From contig NZ_JALDYX010000002.1 of the NCBI RefSeq assembly GCF_024267675.1, positions 62,001 through 126,000 on the forward strand: DNA of 64,000 bases, in the 5' to 3' direction. The position numbers and the translations under genes were made by a program. Shown here piece by piece: positions 1-10,620 of this stretch (positions within the stretch are counted from its first letter, which is position 1; the number at the start of each line of letters is the position of its first letter). The notes beneath the pieces are model-generated. The model did not search any database. It was not told the DNA's origin and was given only the letters and a program-made list of their open reading frames with translations. The DNA comes from Marinobacterium sedimentorum. GTDB lineage: Bacteria > Pseudomonadota > Gammaproteobacteria > Pseudomonadales > Balneatricaceae.

Positions 1-20
1 CGCCCGATTCCTGCCACTTG

Positions 21-101
21 CTAGTGTACTGCTTCGCCCTAATGGGTGCTCCCTGCGGGCGACCCGCTAAAAGCGCCTCTAAGAGCGAAGCAGTACACTA
101 G
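21..101. repeat. Long inverted repeat at the left edge
   Basis: A 17-bp perfect inverted repeat (ctagtgtactgcttcgc at 21-37 and its complement at 85-101) extends to 20 bp with one mismatch and encloses about 40 bp. It would fold into a long hairpin. No T-run follows, so it is not an obvious terminator. It may be an intergenic repeat or the end of a small mobile element; no second copy was found in the window. Confidence 0.6.
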
Positions 102-207
102 GGTCCTCACACAAATTGGTTCCATCTGGTGGAACCAGATTGGCTGGCGCTGGCGGGCGTTCCCAAGAATGATGTTGTCATCTCCACGAGCAAACGGGAT
201 CGAGGGC

Positions 208-1547
208 ATGACAACAACAATCAATACGCATCGTCGCAACTTTCTGCGTGCCGGCGCCCTGTCGCTGGCCGCATCCGCGCTGCCGGCCTGGGCCGTCAAG
301 GCCGGCGCCGTCAACTCGCCGGAACAGCGGCTGGGGCTCTCGGCGCTGGAGCTGTCGCGGCCATCAAGGCCGGCAAGGTGAGCTGTGTCGAAGTGATGCA
401 GACCTACCTGGACCGCATCGAAAAATACAATCCCACCTACAACGCCATCGTCTCGCTGCGTCCGCGCGAGGAGCTGCTGGCCCAGGCGCGTCAGGCCGAT
501 GCCGAGCTTAACAAGGGCCTGTATCGCGGCTGGATGCACGGCTTTCCCCATGCGGTGAAGGACCTGGCCGCGACCCGGGGTATCGCCACCTCCATGGGCT
601 CGCCAATCCTCAAAAACTGGGTACCGGAACACGACGCCGTCTTCGTCGAGCGGCTGCGCAATGCCGGTGCCATTCTGATCGGCAAGACCAACACCCCGGA
701 ATTCGGGCTCGGCTCGCAGATCTACAACAGCGTTTTCGGAGTTACCCGCAACGCCTGGGATTCGAAACTCTGCGCTGGCGGTAGCAGCGGTGGCGCGGCG
801 GTGGCACTGGCCACCTCGATGGTGCCGGTGGCCGATGGCAGCGACATGATGGGCTCGCTGCGCAACCCGGCGGCCTACAACAACGTCATCGGTTTTCGTC
901 CGACCCAGGGGCGCGTGCCCTTCGGCCCGACCGGTGAGGTGTTTTACCAGCAGCTCGGCTACGAGGGTCCGATGGGGCGCAACGTGCGCGATGCCGCCCA
1001 GCTGCTCGCCACCATGGCCGGTTTCGATTCCCGGGTACCGCTGTCGCTGGAATCGGACCCTGCGCAGTTCGCAGGCTCCCTGGATATCGAGACAAAAGGC
1101 ATGAAGATCGCCTGGCTCGGCGACTTTCAGGGCTATCTGCCGATGGAGGAGGGCGTGCTGTCGCTGTGCGAGTCGGCCCTCAAGCGCTTCAATGATATGG
1201 GCGTCAGCGTCGAGGCGGTGGACATGAAGCATCCGATGGACGAGGTCTGGCAGACCTGGCTCACAATGCGTCACTTCCTCATCGCCGGCATCGCCAAGGG
1301 ACTTTATGCCAGGGAGGAGAACCGGGCGCTGATGAAGCCGGAGGCGATCTGGGAAATCGAAGGCGGGCTCGAGTTGTCCGCCATGGATGTCTATGCCGCG
1401 TCCGAAGCGCGTACCCGCTGGTACCAGGCGCCGAAGCCTTTATACCGCGTGAGGGCTTCGCGGCGGGGCGCCGCTCCTACGGCCGGTGGTCTTGGCTGGG
1501 ATCCCCTAGATGTCGCGCACCCAACGAGACCCAAACCCCGCGCCTAA
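208..1547 (+). pseudogene. Amidase-signature hydrolase with Tat signal, frameshifted and C-terminally truncated
   Basis: The start at 208 gives a Tat-type leader (THRRNFLRAG, then a hydrophobic stretch ending near ALPAWA), so export to the periplasm was intended. The amidase Ser-cisSer-Lys hallmarks are visible: the HAVKDL lysine, CAGGSSGG, and a DGSDMMGSLRNP serine segment. Two lesions are seen. Near 359-362 the frame shifts: LGLSALELSR runs in one frame and AIKAGKVSCVEV continues in another, as if one G had been lost from cgggcc. The normal C-terminus is also missing. After WYQAPKPL the frame reads into a REP-like palindrome at 1457 and stops about 1547, giving about 445 codons against 480-550 usual for exported amidases. 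Family assignment is firm and loss of function is likely. The frameshift alone could be a sequencing error, but the C-terminal loss could not. Confidence 0.8.
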
Positions 1548-1641
1548 GCCTTTTTGCCGCGGGTGGTTTTTCGCGGCGAGGCGCCGCTCCCGCAGAATAT
1601 CGGTACGCCTCTGTCCGTAGGAGCGGCGTCCCGCCGCGAAC
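1457..1641. repeat. REP-like palindromic repeats, three copies
   Basis: A roughly 26-bp unit (ttcgcggcggggcgccgctc followed by ctacgg) occurs at 1457-1482, with substitutions at 1570-1595, and inverted at 1615-1641. Units are GC-rich and internally palindromic. They resemble the REP elements of Pseudomonas and Xanthomonas that RAYT transposases mobilise. The first copy lies inside the terminal reading frame of the broken amidase; the third ends just outside the hybrid-kinase stop codon. Confidence 0.7.
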
Positions 1642-1645
1642 AGGG

Positions 1646-4600
1646 CTAATCAAGCGCCTCGAGGCTGCGTCGGTAGAGCTCTCGCAACTGCGCGAGCTGT
1701 TCGGCCTCGACCAGGGCTGCAGACTTCTCCAGCTCGCGCGCCCTGGCGCAAAGCGCTGACAGTCCGAAATTGGCGCAGGTGCCGGCCAGCTTGTGCAGCT
1801 GTTCGGGGTGCGCGGTGTCGGATGTTTCCAACGCGTCAAGCAACTGCTCGCATTGCTCGTGCATCCGGGCCAGCAGCGATTCGAAACGCTCCTCGCCGAG
1901 CAGCTGCCGGTGCTGGGCCAGCAGTCCGGTGTCGAGCAGGTCATTGCCGGTTTCGGGCGGTGGCGCGGCGAATCCGGCCCGCTCGTCGTAGAGCTGGCGC
2001 TGCAGTTCACTGAACTGCAAAGGCTTGCCGATAACGGCATCCATGCCGGCGTCCAGATACTGCTGAATTTCCGGCCCGGTGACGGAGGCCGTGAGGGCAA
2101 TAATGCGCACCGCGGCCCGGCTGCTGTCGGGGTGCTGGCGCATACGCCGGGCGGTTTCGACACCGTCCATGTCCGGCAGGTGGATATCCATCAGCACCAG
2201 GTCGTAGTCATGGTCATTGTGCATCGACAGCGCGGTATAGCCGTCATCGGCGATGCTGACGCGGTGACCTTCGCTTTCGAGCAGTCCGCGGGTGACCTGC
2301 TGGTTGATCTCGGTATCCTCGACCAGCAGTATATCCAGCGCCCGGGCGGGCTTTGACCTTTGGACAGGCTCAGGCGCATCGCTGGCGGGGTGCTCGGCCA
2401 GTGCATAGTCGAGCTCGAACCAGAACAGGCTGCCGCGGCCCTCGGTGCTGCTAAAATCAATCCGGCCCTGTTGCAGCTCCACCAGGCGCCTGCAGATCGA
2501 CAGGCCCAGCCCGGTGCCGCCAAAGCGCCGTGTAATGGTGCTGTCGGCCTGGCTGAAGTGGGCGAAGATGCGCTCTTTGGCCCCCTGGGGTATGCCGATG
2601 CCGGAATCCTCCACCTCGAAGCGCAGCCGTACCCGCCTGTCGTCCAGTGCCTGGCTGCGCACCCGCAGTGCCACATAACCCTCCTGGGTGAACTTGAGCG
2701 CATTGGAACTCAGGTTGAGCAGCACCTGACTCAGCGCGCGCCTGTCGCCGCAGACGGCATCGGGCAGGGTATTGTCCAGGCGCACGATCAGCTGCAGGGT
2801 CTTTTCCCGGGCCAGGGACTCCAGCAGCGGGCGCATGTCGTCGATGACCTGGCGTACCGAGAACGGCCGCTGTTCCAGCGTCAGCTGGCCGGCTTCGATC
2901 TTGGTGAAATCCAGCACGTCGTTCAGGATCGACAGCAGGGTGCGGCCAGACTGGTAGATGGCATTGACCTGGGTCTGCTGCTCGGCCGAGAGCGGGGCGC
3001 GCATGAGCAACTGGGCCATGCCCAGAATGCCGTTCATCGGCGTGCGGATTTCATGGCTCATGGTGGCCAGGAACTGGCTCTTGGCCTCGCTGGCGGCTTC
3101 CGCCTTTTCCCGCGCCAGTTCGGCCTGTTCCTTGGCCTTGCGTTCACTGATATCACTCAGCGAGCCTTCGTAGTAGAGCAGATTGTCCTGTTCGCCCAGC
3201 ACCCGGCGTGCCGACACCGACACGAACAGGGTCTCGCCGTCACGGCGATACCAGCGGGTTTCGAAGTTCAGTACCCGGTCCTCGCGATCGAGCGTCTGCA
3301 TAAAGCGTCGCAGCGCCGACGGGTCGCTGAAGCACTGCCGGCCGACGTTGTCGACCTGCTGCACGAAAGTGTCCGGGCCGCTGTATCCGAGCATGCGCGC
3401 CAGCGCCGGATTGACCGAGATGAAGCGGCCTTCCGGCAGGATGCGGAAAATGCCTTCGATGGCGTTCTCGAACAGCGAGCGGTAATCCCGTTCGGACTGC
3501 TGCAGGCTCGAGTAGAGTTTGGCGTTCTCGATCGAGATGGCGGCCTGGGACGTCAGGATCTGCAGGGTCTTGAGACGATCTGCGTCGAATACATCGCGGT
3601 TTTCACGATGCTCGAGGTAGAGCAGGGCGGTCAGGTTGCCGTGGTACAGAATCGGCAGACAGAGCAAGGATCGCGGCTGCTGTGCGCGGATATAGGTATC
3701 CTGGGCAAACATCGGATGGATGCTAGCGTCGTCCAGCACCAGGTCTTCCCGGGTGCGGGCTACGTAGTGCAGCAGACTGACCGGCAGCAGGTCGTCGCCG
3801 TCATCCAGCGGCCGGTCGCTGAAAAAGCGCGGATCCTGCTCGGCATCGGTCTGGGCGGCGATTAGCAGTTGCCGGTCGCGGGACAGGACCAGCAGCGCCC
3901 GCTGGCCGCCCGCATTTTGCAGCGCCAGGTGCATCAGGCGGCCGAGTAAGGGTTCCAGCATAATTTCGTCGGAGATCGCCTGGGACGCGCGGATCACCGA
4001 GGCGATGTCGAACGCCTGGTTGCTGAGGATCCCGGCGGCTGGCGGGGCCGCCTCCTGGGCGGCGGAGACCGCATCGCCCCGCACCAGGTCGGGACCGTAG
4101 CGCTGCTCCATCTGCCGCAGTTTCGCCACCGCTCCCCAGTCGGCGTAGCGTCGCCGCGCTTGTTGCAGATAGAGCCGGGCGATGGGCGTATTGCCACCGT
4201 CGAGGTAGAAACTGCCGGCACATTCGGCCGCCAGCGCCGCCTCGAACAGGAAGCCCTGCTGCTCTGCCTGCTCTATCGCCCGGTCGTAATGCCGGGTCGC
4301 CCGCCCGGCACGGCCGCGCAGGCGGCAGAACTCCGCCTTGACCAGTGACAGCGAATGCCGGTAGTTGTCCGGCGCCTGCAAGGCCCTTTTGCGCAGTCTG
4401 ACCAGCGCCGGCAGAAGCCGCACCAGGCCCCGCCAGCGGCCGGCGGCGGAGCGGTTGCGCAGCAACGCAAGTTCCGTCAGCAGCCGCCAGCTGCCGAGCC
4501 AGGCGGCGGAGAAGGTGCCGCCGATGTAGAGGCGCAGCCGGTGCGCGTCGCGCAGCTGCAGCCGGGCACTGGCGTAATCGTTGAGCACGAAGCTTAGCAG

Positions 4601-7600
4601 TCCGCTGTAGAAATGATGCAGAGCCAGGGCGGTCAGGTGGTTGTCCTTGCGATGTCGGGCCAGCATTTCGACATCGCGGTAGTAGCGGCCGTCGAGGCGC
4701 CCCGGAGTCGTGCTGTTGCCCCTCAGGTTGTCCACCACCTGCTGGAGCAGCAGCGAGTACTGCAGCGACTGCTGCTGGCCGGACTTGCGCAGCTGGTCGA
4801 TGTAATCGGCCAGCAGAGGCTGCAGCGCATCGAGGCTGGAGGACAGTGGAAAACTGTACTGGATATGGCCGGCCAGCGCGTAGGCGGCCCATTCAACATC
4901 GCCGGTCTCCTGCGCCAGGTCGTGGGCATGCTGCAGGTCATCGCGGCAGGCCGCGAGCGGCTCCCGGTAATGCCGGACGTAGGCGTTGAACAGGTACAGC
5001 GTGCGGTGGTGGTTGAGCGGTGTCGCTGCACTGCGGTCCAGTTCCAGAGCGAGCTGACCCAGCCGGTAACCCTGGCCGGTGGCGTCGAACTGGCCGCAGA
5101 GCACACCGCCGAAACCGGCCAACGCCAGGGCCGTGTCCGGCGTACGTCCGTGGCGCAGCGTCAGCTCGACGCTGCGGGCTGTGACCAGCGGTCGCAGGCC
5201 CGAGCTGGAAAATTTCACCACGCCGAACATGCCGGTGAGCAGGCGCAGGGCCGCCTCGGTCTCCGGCAAACGGGCCGCCGGCGCCTTCAGGATGCGCTCG
5301 GGCGTGCGGCTGAGCAGCTGCCACTCGGCCCGCAGCAGCCCGGCCAGGCTGTGACGCCGGCCCGGCTTCTCGGGCAGATCGACACCGAGCTGGGCCAGCA
5401 CCCGCAGCGCGGTTTTCAGCGCGGCCTGGAAACGATTGCGGAAAATCTGCGACTGGATGCGGATTTCCTGGCCGCGCACCCGGTCGAGCAGGCAGCGGCC
5501 GTGCTGCTCGACCCGGTCGATCAGGCGATCCATCAACTCCGTCTCGCCACGTATGCAGGCCGCTTCGGCGCAGGCCTGGTGCAGGTTCAGCGCCAGGTCG
5601 TAGTCGTCGGACCAGATCCCGGGCGGCAGCAGTTCGAGGCCCGCCTGCAGGTATTCGAGGGCGCTATCGAAGGCGGCGGACTGGCGCGCGCGCGCTCCCG
5701 CCTGCAGGTTCAGCCGTGCCAGTGCCAGCCGTTCCCCGGGAGCATCGATCAGCGACCGTGCCTGGTTGAGGTGGTTAGCAATCTCGAACACCCGGCTCTC
5801 GATGTCGGCGGCATCAAGGCTCTGTTGCATCAGCCGGCCGATACGCAGGTGCAGTGGCCTGAGGTTCGCCTCCTCGATCAGCGAATAGGCCGCCTGCTGG
5901 ACGCGGTCGTGCACGAAACGGTAGCGCGTGCGCCCGTTATCGAGGCGCAGCAGCTGGTAACTGTCGTCCAGCGGCACGATCAGGCCTTCGGTCAGCGCTG
6001 GCCAGAGGTGCTCGGCGACGTCGCTGGCCGATTGCTCGCTGACGATCGTCAGGGTGCGCAGTGTAAAGGTGCTGCCGATGCAGGCGGCCAGCGGCACGAT
6101 GCGCTGGGTGCCCGGTGGCAGTCGCTGGATCTTGCTGACCATCAGCGTCAGGACGTCGTCGCTCATCGCCTGGGCGCGGATGGCATCCTCCTCCCAATGC
6201 CAGGTCTGGTCGCGCAGCTGCAGCAGACCGTCTTCGTGCAACGCATAGAGAAACTGGCTGAGGAAGAACGGGTTACCCTGGGTCTTCTCCATGCACAGCT
6301 GCGCCAGCGGCCGCAACCGGGGCGCTGCGTCACTCAGGGCATCCGCCAACAGCTGGCAGACGTCGGTGAGGTTGAGCGGTTCCAGGCGGTACTCTTGCGG
6401 CGGTCGGGGACCCTGGCGTAACTGCGTCAAGGTGCGTTCGAGCAGGTGGCCCGCACCGACTTCCTGCTCTCGGTAGCTGCCGATCAGCAGCAGATGCGGG
6501 ACTTGGGCCGAGCCGACGAGGTTTTCAAGCAGTTGCAGCGATGCCGGGTCGGCCCACTGCAGATCGTCGAGAAACAGCAGCAGCGGATGCCCGGCGCCGG
6601 CCAGGACGCCGAGCATGCGGCGGATCAGGCGCGAGAATCGGTTCTGCTCCTCGAGCGGGGGCAGCAGCGGAACCTCCGGCTGGGGGCCCAGGATCAGCTC
6701 GAGTTCCGGCACCAGCTTGATCAGCACCTCGGCCTGGCCGCCAAGCGCCTGCTGCAGCCTATCCCGCCAGCGGTCGATCCGACTTTCGGACTCGGTCAGC
6801 AGTTGCCGGATCAGCCCCTGCAGCGCGATGTAGATGCCGAGATAGGGGCGGTTGCGGCGGAACTGGTCAAACTTGCCGCTGCTGAAATGGCCACCGCATG
6901 CGTTGACGTGCTGGCGCAGTTCGTGCACCAGACTCGACTTGCCCACGCCGGCGTAGCCGCTGATCAGCACCAGTGCCTGGTCGCCACCGGCGCAGCGGTC
7001 GTAGATGCCGCTGAGCTGGCCCAGCAGTTCGTCGCGGCCATAGAGCGCCTGTGGCAACTGCAGCCGGGCAGAGCGGTCCTCGCTTCCGACCTCGAAGTCG
7101 TCGATCCGGCCCTCGCGGCGCCACTGCTCAACACAGCGGCGCAGGTCGTGGCAAAGGCCGTAGCCCGACTGGTAGCGCAGTGCGGCGTCCTTGGCCAGCA
7201 GCTTGTGGATGATCCGTGCAACCGCCCGTGGTAGCCGCGGGTTGAGGGCATCGGGCCAGGCGGGGGGCTTGGCGATCTGGCTGTGTACCAGTTCCAGACC
7301 GTCGTCGCTGCAGAAAGGCGGCTGGCCGGTCATCATTTCGAACAGGGTCGCGCCTAGGTTGTAGTAGTCGGTGCGATAGTCGATGGACCGGTTGATGCGC
7401 CCGGTCTGTTCCGGCGCCAGGTATGGCAGCGCCGCGGCTTCCAGCCGAGCCGTGCCCCAGCTCGCCTGCTCGCGACTTAGCCGGGTCGCGTGACTGAAGT
7501 CGATCAGCGTGGGTTCGAGGGTCCGGCGGTCGAGAATGATGTGTTCGGGGCGGATCTGTTTGTGGATGATCCGCGCCTCGTGTAACTGGGCCAGGGTCTC

Positions 7601-7939
7601 GGCCAGGCGCAACGCCACCGGCAGCCACTGCTGCCAGTTCCCGGTTCCCGCGTCGAGCGCCCGGCGCAGCGGCAGGTCGCCAATATCCCGAAACAGGATC
7701 GCCGGTCCGCTGTCGAGCTGCAGCAGTTGCAGGACCCGGGGCACGCCCGCGATCTTGAGGCTTTCGAGGATATCGAACTCGTGCTGGAAGCGGCTCAGCC
7801 GCTCGGGATTGTTCTGCTGGCGCCGCAGCTGCTTTATTACCAGCGGCTGATTGTCCGCGAGCCGGATGGCGCGGCTCAGGGTGCAGGCCGCGCCCCGGTG
7901 CAGTTCGGCCTCGATGTGGTAGCCGCCGGGCGCGTTCAT
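1646..7939 (-). CDS. Giant hybrid sensor histidine kinase (kinase-like/AAA/TPR-like/GAF/PAS/HisKA/REC/HPt)
   Basis: The 2097-residue protein has these domains in order. A Ser/Thr-kinase-like fold spans 1-270, with the HRD loop read as HKQIRPEH near 125 and DFG as DFS near 147, so it is probably a pseudokinase. An AAA ATPase follows from about 295, with Walker [10 protein letters not shown] (K334) and Walker [13 protein letters not shown]. Next come a long helical, TPR-like region (about 640-1290), GAF (about 1310-1470) and PAS (about 1485-1600). HisKA carries [10 protein letters not shown] with phosphoacceptor H1629, followed by HATPase with [11 protein letters not shown] has D1918 and the C-terminal HPt has H2049 in HKLAGTC. 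No transmembrane segment is evident, so it is probably cytoplasmic. The start follows a strong AGGAGG. It lies 60 bp downstream of a co-directional response regulator, and the pair is divergent from the amine dehydrogenase cluster, which suggests but does not prove that it controls that cluster. Confidence 0.93.
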   Translation of the reverse strand: MNAPGGYHIEAELHRGAACTLSRAIRLADNQPLVIKQLRRQQNNPERLSRFQHEFDILESLKIAGVPRVLQLLQLDSGPAILFRDIGDLPLRRALDAGTGNWQQWLPVALRLAETLAQLHEARIIHKQIRPEHIILDRRTLEPTLIDFSHATRLSREQASWGTARLEAAALPYLAPEQTGRINRSIDYRTDYYNLGATLFEMMTGQPPFCSDDGLELVHSQIAKPPAWPDALNPRLPRAVARIIHKLLAKDAALRYQSGYGLCHDLRRCVEQWRREGRIDDFEVGSEDRSARLQLPQALYGRDELLGQLSGIYDRCAGGDQALVLISGYAGVGKSSLVHELRQHVNACGGHFSSGKFDQFRRNRPYLGIYIALQGLIRQLLTESESRIDRWRDRLQQALGGQAEVLIKLVPELELILGPQPEVPLLPPLEEQNRFSRLIRRMLGVLAGAGHPLLLFLDDLQWADPASLQLLENLVGSAQVPHLLLIGSYREQEVGAGHLLERTLTQLRQGPRPPQEYRLEPLNLTDVCQLLADALSDAAPRLRPLAQLCMEKTQGNPFFLSQFLYALHEDGLLQLRDQTWHWEEDAIRAQAMSDDVLTLMVSKIQRLPPGTQRIVPLAACIGSTFTLRTLTIVSEQSASDVAEHLWPALTEGLIVPLDDSYQLLRLDNGRTRYRFVHDRVQQAAYSLIEEANLRPLHLRIGRLMQQSLDAADIESRVFEIANHLNQARSLIDAPGERLALARLNLQAGARARQSAAFDSALEYLQAGLELLPPGIWSDDYDLALNLHQACAEAACIRGETELMDRLIDRVEQHGRCLLDRVRGQEIRIQSQIFRNRFQAALKTALRVLAQLGVDLPEKPGRRHSLAGLLRAEWQLLSRTPERILKAPAARLPETEAALRLLTGMFGVVKFSSSGLRPLVTARSVELTLRHGRTPDTALALAGFGGVLCGQFDATGQGYRLGQLALELDRSAATPLNHHRTLYLFNAYVRHYREPLAACRDDLQHAHDLAQETGDVEWAAYALAGHIQYSFPLSSSLDALQPLLADYIDQLRKSGQQQSLQYSLLLQQVVDNLRGNSTTPGRLDGRYYRDVEMLARHRKDNHLTALALHHFYSGLLSFVLNDYASARLQLRDAHRLRLYIGGTFSAAWLGSWRLLTELALLRNRSAAGRWRGLVRLLPALVRLRKRALQAPDNYRHSLSLVKAEFCRLRGRAGRATRHYDRAIEQAEQQGFLFEAALAAECAGSFYLDGGNTPIARLYLQQARRRYADWGAVAKLRQMEQRYGPDLVRGDAVSAAQEAAPPAAGILSNQAFDIASVIRASQAISDEIMLEPLLGRLMHLALQNAGGQRALLVLSRDRQLLIAAQTDAEQDPRFFSDRPLDDGDDLLPVSLLHYVARTREDLVLDDASIHPMFAQDTYIRAQQPRSLLCLPILYHGNLTALLYLEHRENRDVFDADRLKTLQILTSQAAISIENAKLYSSLQQSERDYRSLFENAIEGIFRILPEGRFISVNPALARMLGYSGPDTFVQQVDNVGRQCFSDPSALRRFMQTLDREDRVLNFETRWYRRDGETLFVSVSARRVLGEQDNLLYYEGSLSDISERKAKEQAELAREKAEAASEAKSQFLATMSHEIRTPMNGILGMAQLLMRAPLSAEQQTQVNAIYQSGRTLLSILNDVLDFTKIEAGQLTLEQRPFSVRQVIDDMRPLLESLAREKTLQLIVRLDNTLPDAVCGDRRALSQVLLNLSSNALKFTQEGYVALRVRSQALDDRRVRLRFEVEDSGIGIPQGAKERIFAHFSQADSTITRRFGGTGLGLSICRRLVELQQGRIDFSSTEGRGSLFWFELDYALAEHPASDAPEPVQRSKPARALDILLVEDTEINQQVTRGLLESEGHRVSIADDGYTALSMHNDHDYDLVLMDIHLPDMDGVETARRMRQHPDSSRAAVRIIALTASVTGPEIQQYLDAGMDAVIGKPLQFSELQRQLYDERAGFAAPPPETGNDLLDTGLLAQHRQLLGEERFESLLARMHEQCEQLLDALETSDTAHPEQLHKLAGTCANFGLSALCARARELEKSAALVEAEQLAQLRELYRRSLEALD

Positions 7940-7999
7940 TGGATCCTCCTGGCGGTGCGGCTAAGACGCCAATACTGCTGAGCGGCCATGGTCATGGGT

Positions 8000-8731
8000 T
8001 CAACTCAGGGTACCTGCGAAAACGTAGCCGGCACCGTGGGCTGTGAGAATCAGCTGCGGATTGGAGGGATTATCCCCCAGTTTGCGGCGCAGGCGGCCGA
8101 TAAGCACATCCACCGAACGGTCATTGGGGGTCCATTCGCGGTCGTGGATTGCATCCATCAGGTGGTCGCGGCTGAGCACGTGGCCGGCGTGGTCTATCAG
8201 CGCCTGCAGCAGCTTGAACTCACCTTCGGGCAGCCGTTCGAGCTGGCCGTCGGGCCCGGCCAACTGGCGCTTGTTGATATCCAGCGCCCAGCCCTCGAAA
8301 TGCCAGCAGAGACTTTCGCGGTTGCCGTTACCGGCGCCCTGGCTGGAACCCCGGGCGCGCCAGAGCAGGTTCTTGACCCGCACCAGCAGTTCGCGGGGGT
8401 TGAACGGCTTGGTGACATAGTCGTCGGCACCCAGCTCCAGCCCGACGATACGATCTATTTCGTCGCCCTTGCTGGTGACCAGGATAATGCCGACGGTGGA
8501 GGTCGCCCTCAGTTCCCGTGTCAGGGTCAGGCCGTCTTTGCCGGGAAGGTTGATGTCGAGCAACACCAGATCGATGCCGTCACGGCCGACGCGAGTCGGC
8601 AGGTCGTCGGCCTGCTCGGCTTCGCTTATCCGGTAGCCCTCCTTTTCGAAGTAGCTGACCAGCAGCGAGCGGGAGGCGAAATCGTCCTCCACGATCAGTA
8701 TGTGGGCCGCACGGGTGGGGTTGGTTGGCAT
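8000..8731 (-). CDS. OmpR/TorR-type response regulator
   Basis: The protein has 243 residues. An N-terminal receiver has the acidic pair VEDD, phosphoacceptor D59 in LVLLDINLPG and the conserved lysine in YVTKPF. A C-terminal winged-helix DNA-binding domain follows, with the usual ending SVDVLIGRLRRKLG and GAGYVF. The start is preceded by GGAGAG. It is the first gene of a leftward operon with the giant hybrid kinase. About 235 bp separate it from the divergent qhpA, and that spacer carries direct repeats of TTACA ten bases apart, the usual spacing for an OmpR-family dimer. The family is certain; the target is inferred from position. Known qhp clusters are controlled by an AraC-type regulator (QhpR), so this arrangement is unusual. 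Confidence 0.93.
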   Translation of the reverse strand: MPTNPTRAAHILIVEDDFASRSLLVSYFEKEGYRISEAEQADDLPTRVGRDGIDLVLLDINLPGKDGLTLTRELRATSTVGIILVTSKGDEIDRIVGLELGADDYVTKPFNPRELLVRVKNLLWRARGSSQGAGNGNRESLCWHFEGWALDINKRQLAGPDGQLERLPEGEFKLLQALIDHAGHVLSRDHLMDAIHDREWTPNDRSVDVLIGRLRRKLGDNPSNPQLILTAHGAGYVFAGTLS

Positions 8732-8862
8732 TGATCGGGCTCTCCAGTCTTCAGGGCTCAGAGTCTAGCAACGGCGCAGGGCCGGGGAAAGCGGGGCGTG
8801 ATTCGGACTTTGATTAATTAAATCCTTTAAAAACAGAGTGTTTTAAATTTTCGGCAGGGTGT

Positions 8863-8936
8863 TGTTACAGCTCGTTACATTCGTCTACAACTTAGCACAA
8901 ATGGAGGGAACTTCATTTACAGCTAAGGTGTAGATT
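8863..8936 (+). promoter_or_regulatory. qhpA promoter with TTACA direct repeats shared with the porin promoter
   Basis: The blocks are TTACA at 8865-8869 and 8875-8879 (10-bp period), ACAACTTAGCACAA at 8887-8900, TTTACAGC at 8916-8923 and TAGATT at 8931-8936. The same blocks occur upstream of the porin gene at 16070-16142 with only one base of spacing difference. TAGATT is a plausible -10 with no good -35, as expected of an activator-dependent promoter. The likely binder is the adjacent OmpR-type regulator (inference). Confidence 0.6.
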
Positions 8937-8975
8937 GGCTCCAAGTGCAACATCATCAGTGAGGGAGTGGTGGCT

Positions 8976-10574
8976 TTGACTAAGCAGAACAAGAAACGCG
9001 TGCCCCTCGTGGGACCGGCCCTGGCACTGGTAGCAGTGCTCGCGGCCCCTGCAATGGCCGCTCAGCCGGACGGCGAGACGATTATCCGTAACAATTGCCT
9101 GGCCTGTCACAGCGAGACTGGTGACAAGGCGGCGCCGTTTTCGCGCATCAGCGAACAGCGCAAGACGCCGGAAGGCTGGCGGATGACCATCAACCGCATG
9201 CAGGCGCTGCGCGGCGCGAAGATATCGCCCGAAGACAAGCGTGCGCTGATCCAGTATCTGGCGGACAACCAGGGCTTGGCGCCGACGGAGGCCGAGCCCT
9301 ACCGCTACCTGCTGGAGCAGGACACCAATCGGGTTGAAGAGGGCATCGACGAAGGCCTTGGCCAGATGTGCGCCCGTTGCCATTCAGGCGCGCGCTTCTC
9401 GCTACAGCGCCGTAGCGAGGACGAGTGGAAGCGCCTGGTGGACTTCCACATGGGGCAGTTCCCCACCATCGAATTCCATTCCCTGGCCCGTGACCGGGCC
9501 TGGTATGACATCGCCAAGAATGAGACCGCAGTGGAGCTGGGTAAGAATTTCCCGCTGATCACGCCGCAATGGAATAGCTGGAAGACGGCGCCCAAGGCCG
9601 ACCTGACCGGCCGCTGGCGCGTGCTGGGATTCGTTCCCGGCAAGGGGCAGTTCGATGCCTGGATGAACGCCGCCAAATCCGAGAGCGGCTATCAGCTGCA
9701 GCTTGAGGGCCAGTACGCCGACGGCAGCAAACTGTCCGGCAGCGGCAACGCGCGGGTCTACACCGGTTACGAATGGCGCGCGGCGCTGACCATTGATGGC
9801 GTGAAGATGCGCCAGGTGATGGCGGCCGATGCCAAGGGCGGCGAGATGGCAGGGCGCATGTTCCCGGCCGCCGAGCGGGCCATCGGTGGCGAGCTGCGGG
9901 CCGTGCGCGACCAGGGTGAAGCCGAAGTGATCGCCGTGATGCCGTCCTTACTGCGCCAAGGCGAAAGCGCCGAGCTGACCATTCTCGGCCAGCATCTGGA
10001 AGGTGATGTATCCCTAGGCGAGGGCATCGAGATCGAGAAAGTGCTGGAGCGCGACGACGATAGCATCCGTGTGCTGGCCAGGGCGACCGGTTCCGAGGGG
10101 GCCCGCAGCCCGAGTGTTGGGTCGGCCAGCCTTGAAGGCGGTCTGTCCGTGTACCAGACGCTGGCCCGCGTCGAAGTGGTGCCCGCTAATGCCCTCACCC
10201 GCATCGGCGGTAACGGCGGCGAAATGGAGAAGGTTCGGGCGGTCTACCGTGCGGTTGGCTACAGCGCTGGTGCCGATGGTAAGGCGGGTACCGAGGATGA
10301 CTTGCGCCTGGGCTACATGCCGGCGACCTGGTCCATCAAGCCGGCCGACGAAGTGGCGGCCCACGACAAGGACGAAGACTTTGCCGGCAGCATCGATGCC
10401 CATGGCATCTTCACACCGGGCGATGCCGGCCCCAACCCTGCCCGCAAGATGTCAGCCAACAATGTCGGACGCCTGACGGTGATTGCCAGTGTGAACGATG
10501 GCGATGCGCAGGTGCGCGGTGAGGGCAGCATGCTGGTGTCCGTGCCGGACTTCGTCCGCCGCGTGCTGGACTGA
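8976..10574 (+). CDS. qhpA: Quinohemoprotein amine dehydrogenase alpha subunit (diheme cytochrome c)
   Basis: This is the periplasmic diheme subunit that takes electrons from the CTQ cofactor of the gamma subunit and passes them to soluble carriers. Numbered from an alternative GTG at 8967, it has a Sec signal ending near APAMA and two c-heme sites, CLACH (44-48) and CARCH (135-139). Beta-rich domains follow, as in the Pseudomonas putida and Paracoccus enzymes, and the length of about 532 residues fits. TTG at 8976 is preferred because GAGGGAG (8961-8967) then lies 8 bases upstream; GTG at 8967 or 8970 would abut the ribosome site. It is the first gene of the A-D-C-B run. Confidence 0.93.
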   Translation: MTKQNKKRVPLVGPALALVAVLAAPAMAAQPDGETIIRNNCLACHSETGDKAAPFSRISEQRKTPEGWRMTINRMQALRGAKISPEDKRALIQYLADNQGLAPTEAEPYRYLLEQDTNRVEEGIDEGLGQMCARCHSGARFSLQRRSEDEWKRLVDFHMGQFPTIEFHSLARDRAWYDIAKNETAVELGKNFPLITPQWNSWKTAPKADLTGRWRVLGFVPGKGQFDAWMNAAKSESGYQLQLEGQYADGSKLSGSGNARVYTGYEWRAALTIDGVKMRQVMAADAKGGEMAGRMFPAAERAIGGELRAVRDQGEAEVIAVMPSLLRQGESAELTILGQHLEGDVSLGEGIEIEKVLERDDDSIRVLARATGSEGARSPSVGSASLEGGLSVYQTLARVEVVPANALTRIGGNGGEMEKVRAVYRAVGYSAGADGKAGTEDDLRLGYMPATWSIKPADEVAAHDKDEDFAGSIDAHGIFTPGDAGPNPARKMSANNVGRLTVIASVNDGDAQVRGEGSMLVSVPDFVRRVLD

Positions 10575-10620
10575 GCATGCGCGCATCCCTGGCCACTGAA
10601 CAGAACAACAAGAGGTGATT

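Noticed and set aside
1793..7234. Long plus-strand open frames opposite the hybrid kinase
   Set aside because: They are shadows caused by high GC; only the minus-strand frame shows domain motifs.
8920..8960. A sigma54-type GG-GC pair in the qhpA leader (ttggctccaagtgc)
   Set aside because: GG and GC are 8 bases apart rather than 10, so it does not fit the -24/-12 consensus.
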